Notes: a model not told the origin generated them from the letters alone. Shown: positions 7,872-16,609, counted from the first letter of the stretch. The stretch is 64,000 bases of DNA from VFZS01 sp964353255 (GCA_964353255.1 CAYGVJ010000005.1:19375-83374), one strand, 5' to 3'. Made by a program: numbers and translations.

Positions 7872-8654
7872 TCACCCGCCGGGCGCGGGCCGGGCCCCCC
7901 AGCAGAAGTAGCGGATCTTCATGCGCCGGGGGATCTCCAGGTCTTCCCGGTACGGCGCCCCTTGGGCGAAGGCCTTCACCGCCGGCAGGCAGGCCTCGTC
8001 TCTCGGCAGCACCCCTTCCTTGCCGGTGAAGGACATCAGGGCCTCCCTTCCGGCCCCGCGGCTGAGGTCCAGCTCGAAGACGTAGCGGTGATCGATGCCT
8101 CCCACGCTGGGCAACCGCCCGCGGTAGACGGCAGAGAAGCCGTGACGGCGGGCTTCCTCCAGCGCCTCGGCCACAACCTTGCGGGCGCTCTCCGGCATAT
8201 TGGCGGCGTCCAGATCACGGCTGGTCTGCTGGTCCACCATCGCCGTCATGCGCGCCCTGGTGAGAATGGCCGCGCGAGCGCCCGGCGTGATTGCGGGGTC
8301 CTGGGCCGCCGTTTCCAGGTACCGCAACCCTATTCCTCCCCGCTCGCTCAGCCCCCCAGCCGCCTTGTGAACCATGCTCATGTCGGGGTCTTTCAGGACG
8401 GAGGCCACGGCCTTCATCACCACCGCCCGCTCCGCGGGGTCGTCACCCCACAGGAAGTTGACCAGCAGCCCCAGGCAGGAGAGCCGTTCTTCCGGCTTCG
8501 CGGATTTCAGACCTTCGATCAGCCGCCGGTACGCCGGCTCGGAAGAGCCCGCCTGCGACGCGGGCCGCTCTTGCGGCTCCGCCTCCGGCGCGTCGCCAGG
8601 CTTCGCGGAGTCTGCCTTGCCGAACACCTGTTTCAACCACTCACCGAACGCCAT
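7872..8654 (-). CDS. Hypothetical protein with HEAT-like middle region
   Basis: 260 residues, not recognised. The N-terminus AFGEWLKQVFGK is followed by an Ala/Pro/Glu-rich linker (about 18-45). A helical region of about 120 residues with HEAT-like repeats follows (ERLSCLGLLVNFL, AERAVVMKAVASVL, ARAAILTRARM). The C-terminal part contains YRGRLPSVGGIDHRYVFELDLS. The ATG at 8654 is preferred over an upstream TTG because AGGAGGG lies seven bases before it. There is no signal peptide, so it is probably cytoplasmic. Confidence 0.65.
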   Translation of the reverse strand: MAFGEWLKQVFGKADSAKPGDAPEAEPQERPASQAGSSEPAYRRLIEGLKSAKPEERLSCLGLLVNFLWGDDPAERAVVMKAVASVLKDPDMSMVHKAAGGLSERGGIGLRYLETAAQDPAITPGARAAILTRARMTAMVDQQTSRDLDAANMPESARKVVAEALEEARRHGFSAVYRGRLPSVGGIDHRYVFELDLSRGAGREALMSFTGKEGVLPRDEACLPAVKAFAQGAPYREDLEIPRRMKIRYFCWGARPAPGG

Positions 8655-8685
8655 CTGACCCTCCTGGACCTGCTCCCCCAACAGC

Positions 8686-9447
8686 TTACCGCGGCACCAC
8701 CAACGGCCAGCTCGAACCCGCCGTCAGTCCGCCGTCCACGCACAGGACCTGCCCGGTGATGAAATCGCTCCCCCGGCTGGCCAGGAACAGGGCCGCGCCC
8801 ACGATGTCGGCGGGCGCGCCCCAGCGGCCCGCGGGCGTGCGCGCCACGGCAAAAGCGTCGATCTCGGGGTTCTCCCAGAGCGGCCTGTTGAAATCAGTCT
8901 GGATGAAGCCGGGGGCGATGGCGTTCACCTGCACGTTGAAGGGGGCCCACTCGACCGCCAGGGCGCGGGTCATAGCCGCGATGGCCCCTTTGCTGGCGCC
9001 GTAGACCGCCACGCCGGGCAGGCTCTGGAGTCCCTGGAAGCTGCCGATGTTGACGATCTTGCCCTGCCTCTGCTTCACCATGACCCGGCCGCAGGCGCGC
9101 GCCATCAGGAAATTGCCGCGCACGTTCACCGCCAGAATGTCGTCGAGCTTGTCCGTAGGGAAAGTCTCCGCGCCGTGGCGATAGTTGATGGCCGCTACGT
9201 TGAAGAGCACGTCCAGCCGGCCAAAGCGAGCCACGATGGCCCCCACGCAGCGGTCAATCTGTGCGCCGTCGGCGATGTCGCAGACTTCGTAGGCCAGCCC
9301 CGTAGCCTGCAAGCTCGCCTCGTTGCGCGAGCTGACCACCACCTGCGCTCCCGCCTGGTGGCAAGCGTCGGCAATCGCGCGCCCGATGCCTCGCGAGCCG
9401 CCCGAGACATGCACCACTTGGCCTTTGATCGAAAAAAGTTCCTCCAT
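8686..9447 (-). CDS. SDR-family oxidoreductase
   Basis: 253 residues, a classical short-chain dehydrogenase. The cofactor motif is GGSRGIG near residue 16, followed by NVAA where NAG is usual, the catalytic Ser in NIGSFQG, and YGASK with catalytic Tyr and Lys. The C-terminal PGFIQTDFNRPLWENPE is typical of the gluconate 5-dehydrogenase/KduD-like group, so a sugar acid is a reasonable substrate guess. The distant uxaC makes uronate metabolism possible but does not prove it. The protein is cytoplasmic and NAD(P)-dependent. Confidence 0.87.
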   Translation of the reverse strand: MEELFSIKGQVVHVSGGSRGIGRAIADACHQAGAQVVVSSRNEASLQATGLAYEVCDIADGAQIDRCVGAIVARFGRLDVLFNVAAINYRHGAETFPTDKLDDILAVNVRGNFLMARACGRVMVKQRQGKIVNIGSFQGLQSLPGVAVYGASKGAIAAMTRALAVEWAPFNVQVNAIAPGFIQTDFNRPLWENPEIDAFAVARTPAGRWGAPADIVGAALFLASRGSDFITGQVLCVDGGLTAGSSWPLVVPR

Positions 9448-9501
9448 GGCGACATGATAATGGAAGCGGGGACAGCACGGGGCCTGGCGTGGAGGGCGTC
9501 G

Positions 9502-10314
9502 TCAGCTTCCGTCCGCTGTCCCGATGCGCGACTTGGCGATGGCCGGCGTCTCCTGCTCGTGCTCGGGCAGGGGCTCGGCCGGCTGCAAGTAGTACTTGGT
9601 GAGACCCTCCTGGAGAATGCGCAGCGCCGTCGCGGGATCGTCGGCGTACTGAAAGAGGCCCAGATCGTCCGCCGAGATCATGCCGTACCGCACCAGCGCC
9701 TCGAAGTTGATGATCTCCTTCCAGTAGGAGGCCCCATACAGCACGATCACGATCCGCTTGGCCAGTTTCTGAGTCTGGGCCAGGGTCAGCAGCTCCAGCA
9801 GTTCGTCCAGGGTGCCGAATCCGCCCGGGAAGACCACCAACGCCTTGGCCAGGTAGGCGAACCAGAACTTGCGCATGAAGAAGTAGTGGAATTCGAAGCA
9901 CAGCTCCGGGGAAATATAAGGGTTGGGTTGCTGCTCGAGGGGGATCCCTATGTTGAGCCCGATGCTCTTGCCCCCGGCCTCGCGGGCGCCCCGGTTGGCG
10001 GCCTCCATAATGCCCGGCCCGCCCCCGGTGCAGATCACGAAACGGCGGCTGGAGTTCGCTAACTGCTCGGACCATTCGGTGATCAGGCGGGCCAGCGTGC
10101 GGGCCTCCTGGTAGTACCGGCTGAGTGGCCCCTCCTCCTGCAAGCGGGCGGAGCCGAAGAACACGACCGTGTCGCGGATTCTCTCCCGCCGGAAGCGGGC
10201 GAGCGGCTCCAGGTATTCCGAAAGAATGCGCAAGGCTCGCGCGTCATGGCCGTCCAGGAACTGCTGGTTCTTGTAGGCCACCGCGCAGCCCGGCCGTCGA
10301 GGCGGGTTAGTCAT
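9502..10314 (-). CDS. LOG-family (TIGR00730-like) nucleotide phosphoribohydrolase-type protein
   Basis: 270 residues. The family signature PGGFGTLDE is present, with the upstream GGGPGIMEAANRGA. LOG proteins cleave cytokinin riboside monophosphates or related nucleotides; many are wrongly labelled lysine decarboxylases. An extra N-terminal stretch of about 45 residues and a charged C-terminus are present. The start at 10314 overlaps the end of lpxD by eight bases, so the two genes are probably co-transcribed. The substrate cannot be told from sequence. Confidence 0.88.
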   Translation of the reverse strand: MTNPPRRPGCAVAYKNQQFLDGHDARALRILSEYLEPLARFRRERIRDTVVFFGSARLQEEGPLSRYYQEARTLARLITEWSEQLANSSRRFVICTGGGPGIMEAANRGAREAGGKSIGLNIGIPLEQQPNPYISPELCFEFHYFFMRKFWFAYLAKALVVFPGGFGTLDELLELLTLAQTQKLAKRIVIVLYGASYWKEIINFEALVRYGMISADDLGLFQYADDPATALRILQEGLTKYYLQPAEPLPEHEQETPAIAKSRIGTADGS

Positions 10315-11353
10315 CGGCTGTTCGTCTCTGCTGAAGGGCGTTCTCCAGCTCTCTGACTCTTTTCGTCAGGTCTCTAAGGTTCTTGAGCAGTTCCGGCAGC
10401 TTCGGGAAAACCGTCACGGCCCGCCGCCACTCCCTGGCGTCGAAAGCCGGCGAGCCGGAGACTGCGGCGCCGGCCGCGACGTCGCCGCCTATGCCGCTTT
10501 GCGCGTATACCACCGCGTTGTCGTGGATGGTGAGGTGGCCCGACACCCCCGCCTGCCCGGCCAGCAGGACGTTCCGTCCCAGGATGGAACTGCCCGCCAG
10601 CCCGGCCTGCCCGCAAATGATGTTGTCTTCCCCCACCACGCAGGCATGGCCCACCTGCACCAGGCTGTCGATCTTGGCCCCCCGCTTGACGCGGGTCTCC
10701 CCCACCGTGGCCCGGTCCACCGAGCACAGCGACTGGATCTCGACGTCGTCCTCGATCACGGTGATTCCCGACTGCACGATCTTGTAGTGCGTGCCGTCGG
10801 CGCGGCGCGCGAAGCCGTATCCGTCGCCTCCCACGACCACGCCGTTGCCCAGCGTGACCCGGTTCCCCAGGCGGCAGAACTCGCGCACCACCGCGTGGGC
10901 ATGGGCGCAGAAATCGTCTCCGATCTCGGCGCCCTCGTAGAGGACAACGTGCGGATACAGCACCGCGTTGCGCCCCATAACGACGTTCTCCCCGACCACC
11001 GCGAACGGCCCGATCGAAGCGCCTTCTCCGATCCGCGCGCTGGGGGCGACCGCGGCCAGGGGATGAATCCCCGGGGGCGGGCGCGGGGGCCGGTAGAACA
11101 GCTCCAGGGTGCGGGCGAAATCCAGGTACGGGTTGGCCGAAATCAGGCAGACGATCGGAACTCCGCGCACCGGCTCCGAGACCAGGATGGCTCCGGCGCG
11201 AGTGTGCTTCACCTTGTGGGCGTACCTGGGATTGGCCAGGAAGGTCACTTGGTCCGGCCCAGCCTGCTCCAGCCCGGCCACACCGCGGATCTCCAACTCC
11301 CCGTCGCCGATCAGCTCGCAGCCCAGCGCCGCAGCAATGTCTCGCAGTTTCAT
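10307..11353 (-). CDS. lpxD: UDP-3-O-acylglucosamine N-acyltransferase
   Basis: 348 residues, the usual LpxD length. It adds the second (N-linked) 3-hydroxyacyl chain during lipid A synthesis, in the cytoplasm at the inner membrane. The N-terminal uridine-binding domain (1-100) is followed by a left-handed beta-helix of hexapeptide repeats (for example IGEGASIGPFAVVGENVVMG), with the catalytic His in the QVGHACVVGEDN region, and a C-terminal helix ELENALQQR. It supports a Gram-negative envelope. It is the first gene of a two-gene unit with the LOG gene. Confidence 0.95.
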   Translation of the reverse strand: MKLRDIAAALGCELIGDGELEIRGVAGLEQAGPDQVTFLANPRYAHKVKHTRAGAILVSEPVRGVPIVCLISANPYLDFARTLELFYRPPRPPPGIHPLAAVAPSARIGEGASIGPFAVVGENVVMGRNAVLYPHVVLYEGAEIGDDFCAHAHAVVREFCRLGNRVTLGNGVVVGGDGYGFARRADGTHYKIVQSGITVIEDDVEIQSLCSVDRATVGETRVKRGAKIDSLVQVGHACVVGEDNIICGQAGLAGSSILGRNVLLAGQAGVSGHLTIHDNAVVYAQSGIGGDVAAGAAVSGSPAFDAREWRRAVTVFPKLPELLKNLRDLTKRVRELENALQQRRTADD

Positions 11354-11508
11354 AGGCGCCTCAGAGACTCACTCTCCAGAGTACACTCGAAACGGGCTGC
11401 GGGGCGGCCGGGGCAAATCGCCCGGCCCGTTCTTTTTTCCCCGTCACGGGTGTAATATGGACTTAGATTTGCCCGGAAAGCACTGAATAGGGCAGGGAAG
11501 AAGGCACC

Positions 11509-11697
11509 GTGGATCTTTACGAAGCCATCCGGTCACTGCATGAGGAACGGAAACGCTTGAGCCAGCTCATTTGCCGGATCGAGGAGTTCGAGCCAGGTCG
11601 CGCTCCATCCGGGAAGCCCCGACGCCGCAGCGGCGGCGCCCCGCGCGAGCGGGCCATCTCCCGGCGCGTGACGCGTCAAAAAGCCAAGGCGCGCTGA
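11509..11697 (+). CDS. Small basic coiled-coil protein
   Basis: 62 residues starting at a GTG (11509). The N-terminal half, MDLYEAIRSLHEERKRL, is a strong amphipathic helix. The C-terminal half is very rich in Arg, Lys and Ser. This layout suggests a nucleic-acid-associated peptide, but no family is recognised. A purine-rich AGGGAAGAAGG stretch precedes the start. The stop at 11697 is one base from the stop of the convergent methyltransferase gene. Confidence 0.55.
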   Translation: MDLYEAIRSLHEERKRLSQLICRIEEFEPGRAPSGKPRRRSGGAPRERAISRRVTRQKAKAR

Positions 11698-11698
11698 C

Positions 11699-12382
11699 TT
11701 ACCGCGTCGGCTTGAAGTACCAGAGCCAGAAGTATTGCCCGCCGGCCCCGTGCCGATAGCGGGGCTCAAAACCGCAGCGCAAGGCCATCGCCACGGTTTC
11801 CTCGTCGGAGAAGGGCACTCCCAGCCACGTATCCTCGAGCGAGGTTTCCACCTGCGTGTCGCCTTGCACCTGGAATTTGAACAGGGCCCCCGGCCGCAGC
11901 AGGCGGTAGACCTCGCGGACATAGTTCTCGATCACCTCCCGGCTGGGAATGTGCTGGAAAACGATGCTGGAGAAGGCGAAATCGAACACCAGGTCGCCGA
12001 GCACCGCCAGGTCGATACCGTTGTTCTGATGGACAAAGGCGTTCGGCCTGTCGGCCAGGGCCTGCCGCGCCAGGCGCACCATCTCGCCGCTGACGTCCAC
12101 GCCGTGCACCTCGCCGAAAAGCCCCGCCAGGGCTCGCGTGACCCGCCCGGTGCCGCAGCCGATCTCGAGCACCCGCATCTGGTCGGGGTCCTTGCCCTGG
12201 CAGATGTTGATCATGTCATTGAGAATCTGCTCGGCTAGCGTGGCCTCGCCGGAGCGGCAGAACTCTTCGTCGGTCCAATCCACCTGGGACGTCTCGACGT
12301 AGTAGCGGGCGTTCTCGCGGGCCCGCTGGTCCCAGTCCCGCTCCATCCGTTTCAGGAGGTCTTCGAGCGCCTGATCATCCAC
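11699..12382 (-). CDS. SAM-dependent methyltransferase (class I)
   Basis: About 227 residues. The SAM-binding motif I is LEIGCGTGRVTRALAGLFGEV, shown here only as its core LEIGCGTGR, with motif II VHGVDVS and post-motif FSSIVFQHIPS. A Methyltransf_25/11-type fold is clear; the substrate is unknown. The frame is open upstream to 12619, but that part overlaps the divergent gene at 12455 and carries no homology. The start is therefore put at the GTG at 12382 (VDDQALEDLLKRM), with the ATG at 12346 as an alternative. Confidence 0.8.
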   Translation of the reverse strand: MDDQALEDLLKRMERDWDQRARENARYYVETSQVDWTDEEFCRSGEATLAEQILNDMINICQGKDPDQMRVLEIGCGTGRVTRALAGLFGEVHGVDVSGEMVRLARQALADRPNAFVHQNNGIDLAVLGDLVFDFAFSSIVFQHIPSREVIENYVREVYRLLRPGALFKFQVQGDTQVETSLEDTWLGVPFSDEETVAMALRCGFEPRYRHGAGGQYFWLWYFKPTR

Positions 12383-12454
12383 TCCTCGAATTGTAGCGCC
12401 GCCAAGCAGGCCGGCGGGTGGTGTGTTACAATCAAGGGTCTTCGCGAGGTATCC

Positions 12455-13159
12455 GTGGACAGGCTCACCCGAAAGGAACTGAAAACCGACCGCTTTGCCC
12501 TCGAGGTGGGGAACATTGTCGATTACCTCAGCGTGCACCGGCGTGAGGCCATCCGCTACGGCGCCGCCGCGGCGGTCGTGCTGGTGGCGGCCATCGGCAT
12601 GTTCTTCTACTGGAAGCACCAGCAGGGCGCGCGGCGCGAAGCCCTGCAGGCGGCCCTCAACACTTATCAGGCGGAGATCGGCTCGGCCGGGGGGGCGGGC
12701 GTCTTGAGTTTCCCGACGCGGGTGGAACGGGACAAGGCCGCGGGCAAGGCTTTCGGCGACTTGGCCGGCCGCTATTCGGGCAGCGAGGAGGCCTTCATCG
12801 CTCGCTACTACCTGGGCGCCATGGCAGCCGATCAGGGCCGGCTGGCCGACGCGGAGAAGCTCTTCCGGGAGGTCGCGGATTCCGGAGGCGACAATTACGG
12901 CTCACTGGCCAAGCTCGCTCTGGCGGAAATCTATGCCGGCCAAGGCAAGAACTCCGAAGCGGAGAAGCTGCTGCGCTCGCTGATGGCCAAGCCCAGCCTG
13001 TTTGTCTCCAAAGAGCAGGCGGCCATCGAGCTGGCCAGGCTGCTGACGCCGGTCAAGCCGGATGAGGCGCGCAAGCTGCTCGAACCCCTGCGCACGGAGA
13101 AGCGCAGCACCGTCAGCCGGGCGGCTTTGACCCTCTTGGGCAGCCTGCCGCCCAAGTAG
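12455..13159 (+). CDS. Membrane-anchored TPR protein, YfgM-like
   Basis: 234 residues: a cytoplasmic N-terminus (LTRKELKTDRFALEVG), one transmembrane helix (about 34-53), then a periplasmic part with TPR-like repeats such as FIARYYLGAMAADQGRLADAEKLFREV and LALAEIYAGQGKNSEAEKLL. This is the layout of YfgM/BamD-like ancillary proteins that work near the Sec translocon. A specific role is inference. The start is a GTG at 12455; TACAAT at 12427-12432 could be a -10 element. Followed 13 bases later by dgt. Confidence 0.8.
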   Translation: MDRLTRKELKTDRFALEVGNIVDYLSVHRREAIRYGAAAAVVLVAAIGMFFYWKHQQGARREALQAALNTYQAEIGSAGGAGVLSFPTRVERDKAAGKAFGDLAGRYSGSEEAFIARYYLGAMAADQGRLADAEKLFREVADSGGDNYGSLAKLALAEIYAGQGKNSEAEKLLRSLMAKPSLFVSKEQAAIELARLLTPVKPDEARKLLEPLRTEKRSTVSRAALTLLGSLPPK

Positions 13160-13172
13160 CACCCCGCTCCGG

Positions 13173-14318
13173 ATGTCCCCCAGCCTGGCGGCCCTGCGGT
13201 TCCCGGTGAGCCAGACTCGCGGTCGCCGCTACCCCGAGCCGGCGCATCCTTACCGCAACGCGTTTCAGCGTGACCGTGACCGCATCGTGCATGCCCGCGC
13301 CTTCCGTCGCCTGGAGGATAAGACCCAGGTCTTCCCGCCCGGCCTTTCGGACCATTTCCGCAACCGCCTGACTCACACCATCGAGGTGGCGCAGATCGCT
13401 CGCACCGTGGCGGCCACACTCGGCCTCGACGAGGACCTCACCGAAGCCCTGGCCCTGGCCCACGACATCGGTCATCCCCCGTTTGCCCACGCCGGCGAGG
13501 AGGAGCTGAACCGGCAGATGCGCGGCTTCGGCGAGCGCTTCGACCACAACCTGCACGCGCTGCGCATTGTCGAGCAGTTCGAACAGCGCTACGCCCGTTT
13601 CCCCGGCCTGAACCTGACTTTTGAGGTCCGCGAGGGGATCGTCAAACACTCACGGGATGTCCCGCCGGGCCAGAACCCGGAGCTGGACGAGTACCTGCCC
13701 GGGTTGCGCCCGCCGCTGGAGGCCCAGCTCATCGACTTGGCCGACGAGATTGCTTACAACACCGCCGACCTGGACGACGCCTTCTCCGCGTGCTTCTTTG
13801 ACCTGGAGCAGCTCGCACGCAGCGTGCCGCAGTATGCCGAATTGGACGCCGCCGTCGCCCGGCAGTTCTCCGAGGCGCCGGAGCGGGTGCGCTTTCAGGA
13901 GACGCTCCGCCGGCTGATCGATCTGCTGGTCTCGGGGCTGATCGAGGGGACCCGGCGGGCGGCCGCCGAGGCCAACGTCGCCGGCGTCGAGGAGCTGCGC
14001 CAGCGTTCCGCGCGGCTGGCGCGATTCACTCCCGAGGCGCAGGCGCTCGCCTCGGCTCTCAAGCAGTTCCTGCACCGGCAGGTGTATTTCTCGGAGGTCC
14101 TCGTCGAGGAGCGGCGGCGGGCCGCCGCCTTGCTGGCGGACTTGTTCCAGTTCTTCCTGAGGCATCCGGACAGTTTGCCGCCGGCCTATCTCGGGCAGAC
14201 CTTCGGGCAGCCTGTTCACCGCGTGGTGCGGGACTACATCGCCGGCATGACCGACGGTTTCCTGCGCCGGACTCATCACGAGCTGGTGGCTGGCGGCCCT
14301 GGCTCCCCCTCGGTCTGA
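13173..14318 (+). CDS. dgt: dGTPase-family deoxynucleotide triphosphohydrolase
   Basis: 381 residues, an HD-domain enzyme that hydrolyses dGTP or related dNTPs to the nucleoside and triphosphate. RDRDRIVHARAFRRLEDKTQVF near residue 30 is the conserved entry segment (core shown: HARAFRRLEDKTQVF). The metal ligands are His in RLTHTIEVAQIAR, His-Asp in ALAHDIGHPPFGHAG-type (here HPPFAHAGE), and Asp in DLADEIAYNTADLDDA. The length matches the short (type 2) bacterial group. The last 43 bases overlap a small convergent gene. Confidence 0.92.
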   Translation: MSPSLAALRFPVSQTRGRRYPEPAHPYRNAFQRDRDRIVHARAFRRLEDKTQVFPPGLSDHFRNRLTHTIEVAQIARTVAATLGLDEDLTEALALAHDIGHPPFAHAGEEELNRQMRGFGERFDHNLHALRIVEQFEQRYARFPGLNLTFEVREGIVKHSRDVPPGQNPELDEYLPGLRPPLEAQLIDLADEIAYNTADLDDAFSACFFDLEQLARSVPQYAELDAAVARQFSEAPERVRFQETLRRLIDLLVSGLIEGTRRAAAEANVAGVEELRQRSARLARFTPEAQALASALKQFLHRQVYFSEVLVEERRRAAALLADLFQFFLRHPDSLPPAYLGQTFGQPVHRVVRDYIAGMTDGFLRRTHHELVAGGPGSPSV

Positions 14319-14464
14319 GCCACCGGGTAACTGCTCGAGAGTTCCGCCAGCCGCACTCCGTGGAACTTCCGGAGGCGGCGGCAGATCTCGCCGGCCAACT
14401 GTTCCGCGGTCTCGTGTTCGTCGTGATCGACTTCGAGTTTCAGGAACAGGCAGATGCGTACCAT
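14276..14464 (-). CDS. Small hypothetical protein overlapping the dgt 3' end
   Basis: 62 residues from an ATG at 14464. The N-terminal two thirds (VRICLFLKLEVDHDEHETAEQLAGEICRRL, core EVDHDEHETAEQLA) look like a folded alpha/beta segment with balanced charge. The last 14 residues are read antisense to the dgt tail. It fills the gap between two convergent units. It could be a real small protein of unknown function; chance is not excluded. Confidence 0.5.
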   Translation of the reverse strand: MVRICLFLKLEVDHDEHETAEQLAGEICRRLRKFHGVRLAELSSSYPVAQTEGEPGPPATSS

Positions 14465-14514
14465 GCACCCAATGATACGATAGGAGTCTGATTCCAGAGA
14501 GCCCGCCAGAGCGC

Positions 14515-15171
14515 ATGACCTGCAAGCTGTGCGAAAACCGCCGCCCGCGTCGCGCCTGCCCAGGCGTGGGCGGCCAGATCTGCGCGCTGTGTTGCGGGAC
14601 CGAGCGCGAAACCACCGTGAGTTGCCCGCTGGACTGTCCTTTTCTCCAGCAGGCGCACCGCCACGAAAAGCCGCCCGAGATTGACCCGGAGCAGGTGCCC
14701 AACCGGGATGTCGAGGTCAGCGAGGGTTTCGTCGATGAGCACCGCGGCCTGGTGATGTTCACGGCGTTCTCCCTGCTGGAGGCGGCTCTTCAAGCCTCTG
14801 CCGCCGTGGATAGCGACGCGCGGGAGGCCTTGGAGTCCCTCATCCGGACGTACCGCACGCGTGAAAGCGGCCTGTACTACGAGACCCGGCCGGCCAACCT
14901 GCTGGCGGCTCATATTCACCAGCACATGCAGAAGAGCTTTGATGAGTACAGGAAGAGCGAGCGGGAGCGCGCGGGTCTGACTACGGTTCGGGACGCGGAG
15001 ATTCTCGGCGTGCTGGTCTTCTGGCAACGGGTGGCGCTGCGCTACAACAACTGCCGCCGACTGGGGAGACCCTTCCTGAGTATGCTCCGAAACTCGCTGG
15101 CTGAAGCCGGCCTGTCGCATGGCCCGGAGGGGTGGCAGACGCGCAGCCAGTCGCCGCTGGTGATCCCCTGA
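14515..15171 (+). CDS. Hypothetical protein with N-terminal Cys-rich zinc-ribbon-like region
   Basis: 218 residues, not recognised. The first 45 residues hold seven or eight cysteines in CxxC and CC patterns (TCKLCENRRPRRACPG, then ICALCCG and CPLDCPF), very likely binding zinc. The rest is helical (LEAALQASAAVDSDAREALESL), with conserved-looking YYETRPANLLAAHIH and RYNNCRRLGR. There is no signal peptide. It stands just upstream of an MNT antitoxin gene, but 30 bases separate them and no functional tie is visible. Confidence 0.7.
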   Translation: MTCKLCENRRPRRACPGVGGQICALCCGTERETTVSCPLDCPFLQQAHRHEKPPEIDPEQVPNRDVEVSEGFVDEHRGLVMFTAFSLLEAALQASAAVDSDAREALESLIRTYRTRESGLYYETRPANLLAAHIHQHMQKSFDEYRKSERERAGLTTVRDAEILGVLVFWQRVALRYNNCRRLGRPFLSMLRNSLAEAGLSHGPEGWQTRSQSPLVIP

Positions 15172-15203
15172 AAGTCCGGGTCTGGTAGACTCGTGGAGAG
15201 ACC

Positions 15204-15506
15204 ATGGCTGCCAGCCTGCCACAGGTTTTGGAGACCCTGAGAACACACGCACCCGAGCTGCGCCGCTTGGGAGTGCGCCACGCGGCGGTGTTCGGGTCGG
15301 TGGCTCGCGGGGAGGCCCGCCCGGATAGCGACGTTGACGTACTGGTGGATCTCGACCCCGATCTGCCAATCGGGGTCTTCGAATACGCCAGGCTCAAGCT
15401 CTATGTCAGCGAACTGCTCAGCGGGGCAGGGGACGTGGTGAACCGCACCAGCCTCAAACCGCTCCTTCGCGACGGCATCCTCCACGAATCCGTCAATGCC
15501 TTCTAA
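15204..15506 (+). CDS. mntA: MNT-type minimal nucleotidyltransferase antitoxin
   Basis: 100 residues. The nucleotidyltransferase motif is complete: VFGSVARGEARPDSDVDVLVDL, that is GS-x-x-RG followed by D-x-D. MntA proteins add AMP to a HEPN-domain RNase toxin and silence it. The partner gene overlaps the 3' end (ATG at 15496) but is truncated (see next entry). A second, intact MNT-HEPN pair occurs at 59989-60649; the two MNT proteins share only family-level similarity. Confidence 0.88.
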   Translation: MAASLPQVLETLRTHAPELRRLGVRHAAVFGSVARGEARPDSDVDVLVDLDPDLPIGVFEYARLKLYVSELLSGAGDVVNRTSLKPLLRDGILHESVNAF

Positions 15507-15664
15507 GAATCCTGGTCAGCGGCTGCGGGAGATCCTTGAGAACATTGACGTAATCCAAGCCTTCACTGCCGGCATGGATTTCGCAGGCTTCGCCGGAGAT
15601 CGCAGGACCGTCTATGCCGTGACTCGCGCCCTGGAGATCATCTGCGAGGCATCGCCGGCGCCCG
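15496..15664 (+). pseudogene. Truncated HEPN toxin (HepT-like)
   Basis: From the ATG at 15496, overlapping the mntA end, about 54 residues match the start of HepT toxins: LREILENIDVIQAF, then FAGDRRTVYAVTRALEII. Homology stops after EIICEAS. The part with the catalytic R-N-x-x-x-H motif is absent, and the DNA passes straight into the 3' end of the convergent pfkB gene. The frame stays open to 16119 only as an antisense shadow of pfkB. A deletion ending at the pfkB border is the simplest explanation. The product could not be an active RNase. Confidence 0.75.
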
Positions 15665-16594
15665 CTACTGCGGGCGGCCCACTTCCACCTGCTCGTAAAT
15701 CTCCCGGGTTTCTTCCAGGGAGGCGAACCGCACGCCGGGCAGCCGCGCCGAGGCGGTGCCGGCCGCCACGCCCCAGCGCAGCGCGTCAGGAAAGTCCGAC
15801 CCGCGCGTCATGGCCCACACCAGAGCGGCTGCCAGCGCATCGCCTGCGCCGATGGGGCACACCGCATCGACCAGTGGCGGGATGGCCTCGATGGTGTGGC
15901 CCTCGAAGCTCCCCACCGCCCCCCGGCTGCCCAGCGACAGCACCACCGCCTCCGGCCCCATGCGCCGGATCTGGGCCGCGGCTTCCAGGTAGTGGGTGCG
16001 AGTCACCAGCGCGGTGTCAAGCAGCCGCTCGGCTTCGTGCTGACTGGGCGCCACCACGGTGGGCCCCGCCTGCACGCCTTCCAGCAAGGCCTCGCCGTCA
16101 GTGTCCAGCAGGGTCTTGACTTTCGCCTGCCGCGCCATCTTGAGCAGCTTCGAATAGAAGCTGGGGGGCACCCCGGGCGGAATGCTGCCGCACATCATGA
16201 GCCATTCCGCGGCCGGCAGCTTGGCCCGCACCACGGCTTCCAGCCTCTCCAGCTCCGGGCCGCTGATGTAAGGGCCGACTTCGTTGAGCTTGACCGTCAG
16301 CCCGCGCTGGTCGGTGATGGTCAGATTGGTCCGGATCTCATTGGCGATAGGGACAATCTCCACCGGGAACCGGCAACCGGAGAGAAATTTCTCGAATCGG
16401 GCGCCGGAGGCGCCGCCGGACACGGCGATGGCGATGGTCTCGCCCCCGAAGGAGCTGATCACTCGGGACGCGTTGATGCCGCGTCCGCCGGCCGATTCGG
16501 AAGTGGAGGATATGTACGCCCGGTCGTCGAATACCAGGCGGTCCACCGTAAAGTTGCGGTCGATGGCCGGATTCAGCGTGAGCGTCAGGATCAA
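15665..16594 (-). CDS. PfkB-family sugar kinase, 1-phosphofructokinase-like
   Basis: 309 residues, the usual length for the 1-phosphofructokinase/tagatose-6-phosphate kinase branch. It opens with LTLTLNPAIDRNF and has the substrate-binding GGRGINASRVI-S-FGG and the catalytic anion-hole/base motif PIGAGDALAAAL. It phosphorylates a phosphosugar with ATP in the cytoplasm. The start is a TTG at 16594 with GAGGAT about 12 bases upstream. No PTS or sugar regulator lies next to it, so the physiological substrate is open. Confidence 0.88.
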   Translation of the reverse strand: MILTLTLNPAIDRNFTVDRLVFDDRAYISSTSESAGGRGINASRVISSFGGETIAIAVSGGASGARFEKFLSGCRFPVEIVPIANEIRTNLTITDQRGLTVKLNEVGPYISGPELERLEAVVRAKLPAAEWLMMCGSIPPGVPPSFYSKLLKMARQAKVKTLLDTDGEALLEGVQAGPTVVAPSQHEAERLLDTALVTRTHYLEAAAQIRRMGPEAVVLSLGSRGAVGSFEGHTIEAIPPLVDAVCPIGAGDALAAALVWAMTRGSDFPDALRWGVAAGTASARLPGVRFASLEETREIYEQVEVGRPQ

Positions 16595-16609
16595 GTTCTG
16601 ATTCTATCC

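Noticed and set aside
15661..16119. Extension of the HEPN frame to 207 residues
   Set aside because: Beyond about 15664 it is antisense to the pfkB gene and Pro/Arg-rich without homology, so it was not counted as a fusion protein.
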